Of a stretch of DNA of 64,000 bases, positions 53,401 through 64,000 are shown piece after piece. Positions within the stretch are counted from its first letter, which is position 1. Each line of letters opens with the position of its first letter. The notes under the pieces were generated by a model. It was not told the DNA's origin and made no database searches. It saw only the letters and a program-made list of their open reading frames with translations. The translations under genes were made by a program, and so were the position numbers. Source of the DNA: Helopsaltes ochotensis (lineage: Eukaryota > Chordata > Aves > Passeriformes > Locustellidae); assembly GCA_013400155.1 (NCBI GenBank), contig VXBM01000043.1, positions 331,097 to 395,096 on the forward strand. Reading direction: 5' to 3'.

Positions 53401-56400
53401 AAGGATCATATTTCAAGTGTTGCTTTTATACCACTGTCCCCTCATACAGTGAACTCACTATCTACATAGTACTGCGCATATATATATATATTTACTGTAT
53501 AGGTTATAATCAGCTTACGCAAATGTTATAGTAACTATTCCATTAAATAACTCTGAGATAAAATAACAAGCTAGAAGACACAGCAGTTCCAAAAGTTCTT
53601 GCTGACAGTCATCCCAGGCAGATGCTGATTTTTGCTCTGTGAAGGCTTTCCTTTCTACAAGTCATATTTTCCTCATGTCTCTCATGGTAGCCTCTCAGTC
53701 TTGGAGCACAATGATCCCAGGTTTTGAGTACGTTTGCACACAGGAAATATCTATTACTGTGAGACAGATGCCTGACAAATATGCATAAAGCTTCTTTGGA
53801 AAATACACATTTTACAAATTTTGAATAGTCAGAATGTGCATCCTGGAAGAAGAACCAGTGCAGTGTGTGTAAATTCAGCCTAAGCTCACCAACGCTAAGA
53901 CTGGCAAGCCACAAATACTGTCAGTCCTATCTCTGTACGTGAAGTGAGAAGGGGAATGGCTGAGGCAGCAAGGTTATCTTATTCCATTAGCCAGAGAATA
54001 TTTTCTCTCCCACTAAAATCGCGTAGTTGGGTGCAGTCCTCTGATCTAACTTGCATCCAGATGACACAGCAAGGGAGATACACCAAACACTTGCAGATGG
54101 ATGGCAGACTCAGGACGAAATCCAAGACTCTTGGGTTCAAACCCAGGTTTGTGGAGGAAGTTCCAGTTTCTCACAGTAAGACTACCTGTTGTTCTTTTGC
54201 CTCGAAACACATTCTATTCCTTGTTGCTCTGACATGTCCATGCTGCTCCTGCACCCTCTTTCATAACATCCATCCTGTTCAGTTCAAATCTCATTTCCAC
54301 TAAAACAGGTTTCTGTTTTCCTCCTCACCTCCATTTCTCATGCTTTCCAGTAACGAGTTCAGCACATTTTTCTGCTTTTCTCCATGTTCTGTTAGATTGT
54401 ACCAGCTCAAATTTCCTGTGCCCAGCATCACAACTGTACCTGTAGCTGTGGGGACAATCCTATTCAGCATCCCTAAAGGTCTGGACCATGGCATACTCAG
54501 TGCAAATGAATTCTTAAAGGAATGTAAAAAGCAAAAATAGAAACATATTTAGGATAAATTTCCACACCAGCATAACCCCGAAAAATTTCAACATCCATGG
54601 CAGAAAAACAACTTTTCAAGAAGTAAGAATATTTGTCAAGCAGACAAAGAAATTGTTTCCTCATAATCTTGTACTTGAAAATGACTTAAGTGTTAGAACT
54701 TAGCCCTCAAACATACTGTGTTTGGGACAGATGCCTGACATGGAAAAGACCAGCTAAAATAGGGAAGTTTGGTAGAGTTAGAAACTATTAATTCAGCAAT
54801 AGCAAGAAATGACCATTAACAGTGGCTTATTTCTAATCTCTGCTGGTTGAGACAAGAAACACATAAGTGTGTGAATTTCAATTGGTGGCAGGGACTCAGT
54901 GCTTGTAACTAGAAAAGAATGAAGACCTTACCATCTAAAGTGGACAGAGAATGAAGAATATGTTTTGTGTGGCACTGGATGGGAGCCCTGAATCTCAAAA
55001 GGCACATACTGAGACAGTGTGAGCTACAGAACCGTGCAGGGCTGGCACTACAGAAGTTGGGCAGACACGAGTGTGGAAAACTCATGCTTGGTCATCCATT
55101 AGAAATGGACATTACCAAGGGAAACCTTGTCCTCTGACTATGGTCCCCTGCAGTTTGAGCTCTAGGCAGGATGATTCTTATCTGACAACCAGCTTCTGCC
55201 TGGCTAACATTTGAAAATGGGAGGACTTTTACTTTAGGATTTGCTTTCTAATATCAGATATTCACTGAAAAATTGCATTTAAAGAATGTCTTTAAAGAAG
55301 AGAATTGAAGGAAGATGTTCCTTTAATATTCAGAGCAAAGGGTAACATAATTAAAACTAAATATTAAAAATAATGGAAAATGTCCTTAAAAAAAAACCCC
55401 AAACAAACAAAAATATAAGAACTGAAAGTTAAAATCCCTGCCCTGAAATGTACACCTCCTCATCGCTCAGGAGAATAAATGTAGCACTACCAGTGTAAAA
55501 GAGGTGCAAGTGGACATAAAATCTATCCTTCTGGGTTTAGTTTTCTTGACAAAATGTAGCATGTCATCATAAGACTATCTTATTCTATTATGAGAATTGG
55601 TAAGGCCTATTAGAAGTCTGTGGAAATGATCCCTAATAAAAAAAATCTTCATAAAACAAAGAATTCTCTTGATTAAATTGTTATTACATGAGTAGACATA
55701 CAGTAAATGTTCAGCTCATTGTAGTTGAGAACATCATATATATAGACCAAGATACGCCTTTTAGAAATCATGTCTAAAATTAGTAAAGAAGGAAAAAAAT
55801 CATTTCTTCTGAAATAATTTTTTCACAAGTAAGCAGAAACTATCTATCAGAAGAAGGATTATAACAAAGCAGCTGGAACATTGGAACCTCTGTGATATAT
55901 TGCATATTTTAATCATGTTTGATACCACACTCTTTATATGGATATCAATTACACTAATGATTCTTACATAATACCCCTGGGTGCCTAAGGGATGTGTATT
56001 GTCACCTCCCTTTTGTCATGGAGAGTAGTTCTATATACACACTGAAGTAGTTTCTTTCATTTTTATATAATGAATGAGTAACACTGTAAAAAAAGACATT
56101 TTATCCCATATTAGTTTGGCAAACAGAAGAGATTTCACATATGACAGTGCTAAATATACTCTTAAGCTGCTAATAAAGACAAAGCCTGAGGGGAAAAATT
56201 CTAATGATGAGCAATGCCAGAAGTTTTTATTTCTGGATCTAAAGTAAAAATGTTTCACTTAGGTATAGTCTTAGAGGCATCATAGAAGAAATCAGATTTT
56301 CCGATAAATTTTATCACTAATAAAATCACTAGAATTAATTTGAGCATCATTACAGGACTGAAAATTTGCTTTTAAAGGTACTGTTACTTGCATAACTTGT

Positions 56401-59400
56401 CTGTGTGAACTTTATTGCATACTGAAAACAGAGCTTTCATCTGTAAATGATCTACACTTTCCCAAGCAACTGCCTAGTAAAAACTAGACTCCACAGTACA
56501 ATACAGAGAGCTGGCAGGACACAAGACTTATTCTCAGGAAAAGAATCAGATAATCAGATGAAAGGGGAAACCAGTTTCATCACAGTTTTATGAATTTTAA
56601 AACATGCACGTCAGCATTTTCTCTCTCTGAGCTGGTCCTACCTTAAATGCTGCAAAAATAAAATATCTTCTGCCTAAAAGTTTTCCTGATACTTACATCG
56701 GGAACACCAGTGGGCAATGACAAAGGTCATTGCTGTTAGTGTACATAGACAAAGAAGTGTGGCCTCACTAACACAGAGCTCTACCCAGATTAACCTATCA
56801 CGATGTGTTTTCCTCATCAGGCCTCTGGCTTCTCTGACAACCTAAATAATAGCACAGCAATTATATTTACTCCAACTTTTTTCTTAAGTTCAGCTGCTTA
56901 TGAGATTTCTATAATTTTTCTTTATCCTAAGTTCAAAGTCATGTAATGTATCTCTCAGTGATAATTAACTCCCAATAACAGTGTGAGCTGGCAGGAATTT
57001 CATGGCATTTGTACAATGGGGAGCCTGGTAACAGGGTAGCTCTCCAGAACCATACATCGCTGTGATGCTGTGGAATTTGCTGTCCTCCTGCAGCCCTATC
57101 ATTTGAAGAGTTTTTTAATCATCCAAAAAAACCAAAGAAATCTCATAGGAACCTGAATATGGCAAAGCAATTTGTATTCGTGCATGTTTTCTCAATCTTA
57201 CTTTTGACCTTCTGAGATACTGTATAAAACTACATGTTGGATTGCTTCAGAAGATTTTTTTCATTTCTAATTATTTAACACTGATTTTGATTCAGCTATG
57301 AAAGCTGATGTGCCTTTCCCATTTTCAACAAAAAAAGTAAAACTTTAGGATATTTAAATATTAAAAAGTGGTAACTGCATATGCATAGCAAGTAACTACC
57401 TCTCCAAGATACTTCAGAAAAATTGTGTTTAGTAGAGTACTTGTGATAAATTATGTATTTATTGTAACAGGGTCAGAAGCTGTTACAATTTACTCTGCTT
57501 GGTCAAAAATTCACTTTATAAAAAGTACTTCAGTGTCTCAGTGTACATTTAAATGAGAACTTGGATGCACCAACCACATTGATTTTCATGGGAGGCAAGT
57601 TAAACATCTGAGGTCAAATTTTGCTGTGACTTACACTGGTATAAAAAAACCCAAAGCATAGTCATTCTACCAATTTCCATATACTTTGCTCTTTCTTCAC
57701 AGACAAAAATATAAAAAAAGTATTCTGGAAGTTGGTACATATTTTTCAAGTACAGGTTATGTGCACATCGTGCTGCTGTCGTGCTAATGAGCAATGCAGG
57801 AAAATGGCTTCTAACAAAGCAAATGGATGAAAGCCAAGTGGCAATAAATGAAACACTGGCTTTCCACCTTATAGAACTGAATTCTAAAAGTTATGATTCA
57901 TGTGTCTGAACATATATTATGATTAAAAAATCAGTTCTCAATATTAATTCTTTAATTTTTATAAACTTGATACATTTTTAGTTCATCCTGCTGCCACCAG
58001 TAATAGCTACTGGAATTATTTACATTAAGGTTTTTTGGAAGTGTCCATAAGAAACTTCAACAATGTCACTGCTATAGGAAACTTTAGAAGTGGGAGTAAG
58101 AGGAAGTTCTTAACCCACAGAACTTTCCTTTCCGTTTCACCGTATATTTTGCTGAGGTTTTGCATAATTATAAACTTCTGGAAAAAGAAAGTGTCCTGTC
58201 TCTGCTGAGCAGTCAGAAATCACAGAATGTCAAAACATTATGTGCAGACCAACACTGTTTGTAATCTATAGCTGAGTCTGTGCCCAGTCAAAGAAACTGG
58301 AAAACTGCCCCTAATGTACTGGAGCCCCAGTGCCAGTCAGCCTGGATGGAGAAGAGAGAAAGATGCCTTGGATCACTTTGTGTTACCCATCTGACTTAGA
58401 GCACAGTTCAAGTAAATTGTGCCAGGAAAGCAGGCTTTTCCTACTGTGTAGTCGTTTAGACCTAACATTCATCACATCGCAAGAACAAAAGTTCAGGTTT
58501 CAAATTCTCATCAGGGCCCAGGGTAATTGTTAGAGATCCATATAACCATAGAAATGTGCTTCTCTTTTTCCACTAAGAAGATATTAAAAAGCTGCTGTCT
58601 ATGATTGCTACCCATGGAATGCATTGAATGAGACAGAAACAAGGTGAAAAAATTAGCAGGTGATCAAGTAATGAAAGGCTCTGCCATAGTGAATATGCAA
58701 ACTGAGGCAAGGGTAAGTATCTCAAGCAACCTACAGTCAGACACTTCCTACTTTACAAACACTTGCCTGCAGACTCAGTACTCAGCATGACCACACTGCT
58801 TTCACTCTGCAAAGGTTACACAGTCTGTAAGAGCAGTGAATGCAGGGCAGTGGAGATGTTCAGGAGAGCTTAAATTTACTAACGCCAATCTTGATGGCTA
58901 TCTTGCTGTAGTACTTGGAAAGTGACTGCCTGCTGTGAAGGTTTCATGGCAGGTAGGGTTCATGGGCACACATTAAGGCTCTTGCTGCTATGAAAAGACA
59001 GCAATAGTATCTATTTTAAAGTTGGCTTCCATGCATTGATCTCATACTGCTGTCATTGTTCTGTTGACCAGTCCTTATTGCACAAATGTAATCTAGGAAT
59101 ACTCATTTTAATATTTTTCTTTCAAATAAAAATTAATTTATGAAAAATTTTAAACTCATTTAAGCACACAACAAAGCCTCATTTCCTCATCATAAAATTT
59201 TCTCACCTATAAGTAATAAATAAATGGCTTCTGTGTTCAATGTATGAACTCCAGAAAAAGCCATCTTCTTTTGTTCTAGGCCATAATTGCTTCAGCTGCA
59301 CTGTCTTTGCCATTGTGCTAGCCAACGTATTCGGCTGGTTTTTTGGCTAGTAAAAAGTACAGCTACACCTGAAGTACAACTGGATGTCTGAAACACTGAC

Positions 59401-60170
59401 TATATAAGCCATAATACACTGGAATAGACACAAGATATTACAGTGAAGACTTTTAAATACAGTTCAATATGTGTGTGTATACAGCATTTGCTTTGAAGTA
59501 CCTATTCCAAGAAAGAAGGATTAGCCGGTACAAATCACTAATTTTATAACATACAGCTGGAGATGAAGAATGTTACTGAAGGGAAGAAAAATACAAAATC
59601 CTAAAGGAACCCTTAGTAGACTGCTAGAAACTTTCCTTTCCTTTTTACTAGTTTGGAGGCCATGTTCCTTTCTGGAGATGCACCTCTACCTACTCTTTCC
59701 CGGATCAGATAAAATGAAGTTTGATTTCTGCAAGGACATTCACTTGAGGAAAAAAATTAAAGTAAGAACTGAATTTTCATTAGTTAGGATTTTCTTTTTA
59801 ATTTGAATTAATTGCATAACTGATTTTAGTAAATTTAACCTCATCCCTTGTCTTGTGTTGGTATGAAAAACTGAGAGGGAATCAGCTTAGGTTTCTTTAC
59901 AGTTTCTGTACTGAATGAATTCGGCCACATTTACATGTTTGCTCATGTTTCACATATACCCCAGGTTACACTGATAATGCCACAGAAGCAACACCGACTT
60001 TGTTGCTCTCACATTACACTGAAAACACAGTAGAACTTGTACATGTGTACTTTGGATTCCTTAGTTGTTTGATCACATTGATGAAGGGATATGCAATCAA
60101 TCTCCTACTAAGACAGTGAGTAGTATTGGCCATAACTCATTACTCCATCAAAGGATTTGGCATTTCAATC
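50446..60170. other. AT-rich non-coding block
   Basis: No gene or transposon recognised. The longest frame of the window, 148 codons at 52,613-53,059 on the plus strand, overlaps other frames on both strands and resembles no family I know. Small features include a (TA)7 run at 53,478-53,491, an A/C-rich tract at 55,387-55,412 and an 8-bp-arm palindrome at 56,714-56,733 (GCAATGAC/GTCATTGC). Confidence 0.45.
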
Positions 60171-60221
60171 GATGGGAAATGATGTGTGATCATTCTAATT
60201 TATTATACATCATTTCCCATC
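60171..60221. repeat. Inverted repeat, 15-bp perfect arms
   Basis: GATGGGAAATGATGT (60,171-60,185) is perfectly complementary to ACATCATTTCCCATC (60,207-60,221) across a 21-nt AT-rich loop. CAATC/AATCG sequences occur next to both arms but do not extend the pairing. A transcript from either strand would form a stable stem with a mid-sized loop. No microRNA or mobile-element identity is recognised. It is too short for a typical MITE, with no clear target-site duplication. Confidence 0.75.
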
Positions 60222-63200
60222 AATCGGCGTGCTGAAGCTTTGACATAATAAGTAGTTACAGACACTGTCAATCATTCTTGGTCAAATACCTCTGAATGCT
60301 GCCATTTGGTGCACCTTCAGCTATTCATCCAAACTGCAAATATTCACCCAAGACATTCAGCAATCAGACTGTAACTGGAGGTCCATAAAAAGACTCACAA
60401 AAGTGCTTAGGAACATCTCAAAAGCTTCAAGAACACATGAAACTGAAAAAGGCTTACAGGGAGCCTTTTAAAAAATGCATAAAAATTGAGGAACCAAATC
60501 TGTAGTGGAACAGTGTCCAGCTCAGAAAAGACTGAAAAACTGCAAGCTTCAGTATTGCACTGGATGTTGGCAGGACCCTCTGCTGTGTTGGCCACCTGTA
60601 ACTGTAAGAAGGAGGTAAATTCTGCTGATTTGTGTCAGCACAATTCCTTTTGTCTTCTGTGGAATTGTATGGGCATGTAAACCCAGGCCACAATTAATCT
60701 TTCCCCACTGAAAAGACTAAAATCTCTTTAAATCAGCCCTGAGCCTTAAATATTCCTTCCCTATCCAAAATTCCCTTTAAAGGAGAACTTTTTCCAATCC
60801 AGAAGTGTAACAACACCCACAGTCTCTATCAATTTACGTATTAAAGCAAAACAAAACATGCATTCAGTGATAATTTTCCGTCTGGACTTACTTTGGGAAT
60901 CCACTTGGCCACTACACCCAAAGGCCCCAGCACCTGTTTTCCACTAGATCAGTATGACATGTAACACTTTGAGGTTCTTATTTCACAGGAATATATTAAC
61001 CCACTTAGTTAAAAACAGCAGTCCTCCTTAAGAAATCACTATTCCTTTTAAAACCAAGTCTGAACTTCCTCTTTAAAATTTGTCTGTATATAATTCAGTC
61101 TTTGGATATGGCATACACTGTCAACAAAAACAGATAAAGTATTTGTGATAGCAAAAAACCCAATGAAATGTTATCCCAAAACAATAGAACAACTTTTAAA
61201 GTCACAAAATTAGGCAAAAGCTGTGTGACTAATTCCTATTGCAAGCCAGCTAGCATCTTTAATATAGCAAGCCCTCCTGTGGTGTATTTCAGATGTCAGA
61301 CGAGAATTTCAGCAGACCAGCTCTAGCTCCACTGTCCACATTATCCCACTGACCCTCAGACGTTCTCCTAGGCTTTTCTGGTTTTCTCCCTACAAAAGAA
61401 CTCATACTGTTCCGCTACAACTCCTCATCATTTTGTCCATCTCTTTCTTCATATATTGTCTTGTCTTCCACTGTAACAAACATAAAAGCTACTGTATTGA
61501 GTTGCATATAGCAATATCTCATTATTGGTAAGCTGGTAAGAAAGAGTTTGTATGAAACTGCTACATAAAAGCAATACATTGAATACTTTCTCTCTCTGCC
61601 CATCAATCCTTCCTACACTTTTTATTAGATTTGTCAGTCTAAAATAATGCAATACTGGACAGCTTAATGTGGCCCCTAAATTGACCGGTTTATTTATTCT
61701 GTTACTATGAGATATTTTGATTTTCCTTTCAAGTTCTATTCAGCTCCTGTACACTCTTCCAATCCTCTTACCAGCCTCCAGCCTGATCTTCCCTGACTAT
61801 GGCAGGTCCCTGAGAAAGGCAACCTATATCAACTATAAGATTTTGAAAACAAAAATCATTAATAAAAAAAGGTCAAGTCATTAATTTTTTAAATATGCCA
61901 GTTTTTTCAAATATATTTTGGTGAATTTGTTGTGGTTTTCTATGAGAAATGTTTCTGAGAGAGGCATCAGACAGACTTTGTCAAGCAAGTTTATACTAAA
62001 AGGGAGTAATCAACAGCCCATTCAGTGACTATGTACTCACTAATAATTCTGAACTTGAAAACATCAGTTGGAAATCTCATTTTAAGAGTTCTAGTACCTT
62101 CTCTTTCAAATAGAGAACATAAATGTTACTATATCTAATCAAAATATACAGTGTGATATCTGAAATTAGAAATTCAAATAAATGCAACAATCTGCTTGCC
62201 AACATCTCCAGACCAAAAATTATTCAGATAAAGTATTTGGTGAATAATTTTGAATAGCAAATTCATTTGAGAAAATCAAAGCAGCTCATAGACAATTCAC
62301 AAATGAAAAAAAGTTATACATGTTAAATCATTTATTATGAAGTATTTTTCATCTCTGTTCTGTTATTTGTTTTTCCATTCAAGGCAAGGACAGCTTCAGA
62401 AACATTTATAAAAGGGCAAAGAAGAATAAAACAACCTATGCTTTTCTTACTTGGCATCTTTTAGTAATTCTTGAGTATTTACCTATTTATTGAGAAGGGA
62501 AGAAGTTAAATGTTGACCTACCCATGAAGAAAAGCATCCATCCTAGTGAAAAGATTATATACAAAGTTCCAGCCTGATGAGATTGGAAGTGAAAGGCCTA
62601 TAGGCCTCCCAAATGCAGGTCTCATAATTAACAGACTTTCAACTATAGCTGCATTGCCAGGTGCAAATTTAATAAAAGATTATAAATTATAGATGAAGTG
62701 TACTTCCAGCAGCTGTTTGTAATCCCAAGCAAAAATCTTCATTAAGATAGTGTTAATGTTGTAAACGGTTATCTATTAATTTAAAGTATTGCAAAATATC
62801 AAACATTACTCATTTACAACACTGTGTTGAAAACCAAGCTAGAAACTTTGCTGCAAATAAAGTTTTCAAACATGAATTTTCAAGTCAGACAATCTAAAGT
62901 TAGAATTAATGTCAAACCTTCTGCAGTCTTCAACAGCCTGTCCTGGGAATCAGACATGCTCCTCAGGAACACTGCTAAGTGCTGCCTAAACTCCAGCTGT
63001 AAGAGCAGGGTGCGGAGCTGCTGGAATTCAAGACTGCCACATTTTGTAGTTCCACTGACATGCCACAAAAATGTCACCTCTGGCACCAGCTTTGCTAGAA
63101 CTCCTGATCTGAGGAAGATTCCAAACTCAGTAAGGAAGAATGCTAAGCAAAACCAGCTCTGCTGATACACTAAAAAAGTACAGAAAACCATGTATTTTCT

Positions 63201-63635
63201 TATATTCATTCCTTTTATACAACATTAAGATAAACCAGTTTTTCAGGGATTAAAAAGAATACACTTAATATGCTTGACAATCCCCCATTAGAGGTGCAGA
63301 AATGGAGAGAGATGTGAACTGTTCTCTGAAGGAAGCTCCCTTCTTGACCCACAGAGTGTGAGAGTTTGGGACAACACCAGCGTATCGTGCTCTCCTTAAG
63401 GAAATCCCACAAAAGCCTTTCTCACCTAAACCTTCCACCCTGCTCACAGAGCTCCAGCCTCAAAAATGCCATGAATGGAACATCCCCATTTGCTCCATTT
63501 GACCTCACACTGTCAAAAAGCCATTATCTGTTATGTTTTGTGGGAAGGGTGTTCACAATGCCACAGGAAGAGAAGCTGCACATGGGAACACCTCCACCAC
63601 ACCCAGACTTGCTCATCAAATAAAAAGACCAGACA
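60222..63635. other. Non-coding block, nothing recognised
   Basis: AT-rich to about 62,850, then somewhat richer in GC to 63,600. In that last part, frames of about 110 codons lie on opposite strands over the same bases (62,824-63,165 plus; 62,880-63,209 minus), the usual picture when neither is real. No splice pair with good consensus flanks them and no family is recognised. Confidence 0.45.
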
Positions 63636-63682
63636 AATCCAAAACAAAACAACCCCCCCCAAAAAAACACTAAAAAAACAAG
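63636..63682 (+). repeat. A/C low-complexity tract with C8
   Basis: AAAACAAAACAA followed by eight C residues and A-rich sequence. Simple low-complexity DNA. Confidence 0.85.
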
Positions 63683-63875
63683 CCCCTTCTATGTATTGGT
63701 TTTATACAGTATATTCTGTGCAGTCCTTACAAGAAGATAGAACCCAACATCCAACATCACCATCCATTAGAAAAAATTATCCAAGAAGTTTTCCTGAAAA
63801 GAGTTACAGAGAAAGCCTTGGGATTAATCTCTACAATTCACATTTTAATTCACATTTTTAATACATTTCTAACAG

Positions 63876-63902
63876 AAAAAAAAAAAAAAAAGAGAGAGAG
63901 AG
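63876..63902 (+). repeat. A16 followed by (GA)n
   Basis: Sixteen A residues (63,876-63,891) run straight into GA dinucleotides up to 63,902. The tract could be a simple repeat or the remains of a poly-A tail. The upstream AATACA (about 63,860) is only a weak variant polyadenylation signal, and no source gene is recognisable upstream. Confidence 0.85.
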
Positions 63903-64000
63903 ACCACCAAGTTGCAAGATAAACACTGGATTAGATTTGGAAATTCCAGTAGGTACTATCAGCTAAATAGCCATACAGATGCTAAGTAATGATTATTACT

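Noticed and set aside
54105..54150. tRNA-like internal promoter: TGGCAGACTCAGG as box A and GGTTCAAACCC as box B
   Set aside because: No cloverleaf forms. The box-B part is a simple palindrome, the T-stem does not pair properly, and no acceptor stem or anticodon arm is found.
56714..56733. Small palindrome GCAATGAC-AAAG-GTCATTGC
   Set aside because: 8-bp arms are expected by chance many times in 64 kb.
58200..58300. CR1-like phrase AAATCACAGAATGTCAAAAC
   Set aside because: Only the short ATCACAGAAT motif matches; the expected CR1 sequence does not follow.
58572..58705. Plus-strand exon ending at the good donor near 58,706
   Set aside because: All three frames from the only plausible acceptor contain stops.
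62824..63209. Overlapping ~110-codon frames on opposite strands
   Set aside because: Mutually antisense frames without splice support or recognisable products; most likely chance in GC-richer sequence.
1..64000. CRISPR arrays, operons, integrated phage or endogenous retrovirus genes
   Set aside because: No regularly spaced repeats, no bacterial gene organisation, and no recognisable retroviral gag, pol or env frames or LTR pairs were seen.

Overview
This window looks like non-coding nuclear DNA from a bird. The sequence is AT-rich and has no long open reading frame (the longest is under 150 codons). The only transposable elements I can recognise are CR1 non-LTR retrotransposon remnants, all on the minus strand. 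Three carry the CR1 3' region and one is a decayed piece of the CR1 endonuclease domain. CR1 with this 3' end, at low density and without L1, Alu-like SINEs or other dense repeats, is typical of birds. A crocodilian or turtle is less likely but not excluded. Nothing bacterial is present: no operons, ribosome binding sites, CRISPR arrays or rRNA.

Layout. 1-12,756: AT-rich DNA with no gene, one A/T-tract hairpin (7,526-7,563) and a few GC-richer pockets. 12,757-13,316: a well-preserved CR1 3' end. 14,103-15,960: two diverged collinear copies of the same ~160-200 bp sequence, about 1.65 kb apart. 16-20.4 kb: AT-rich DNA with homeodomain-type TAATTA cores and a 27-bp direct repeat pair (18,131 and 20,238). 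23-30 kb: several splice-site-bounded, exon-like segments of low confidence, ending in the best coding candidate, a 51-nt minus-strand exon at 30,402-30,452. 33.6 kb: an AAT/AAC microsatellite. 34.66-34.71 kb: a 13-bp-arm inverted repeat. 39.98-41.72 kb: two CR1 remnants, one endonuclease-derived and one 3'-derived. 50.2-50.45 kb: another CR1 3' fragment. 60.17-60.22 kb: a 15-bp-arm perfect inverted repeat. 63.65-63.9 kb: C/A and A/GA simple repeats.

Interpretation. The window is most simply a gene desert or part of a very long intron. If the 51-nt exon is real, most of the window would be intron of a minus-strand gene that I cannot name. I see no set of genes working together and no convincing new biological system. 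The most unusual structural signals are the diverged duplicate pair at 14.1/15.8 kb, the direct repeat pair at 18.1/20.2 kb and the hairpin at 60.2 kb. Conservation, transcription and repeat-library membership cannot be judged from one sequence.
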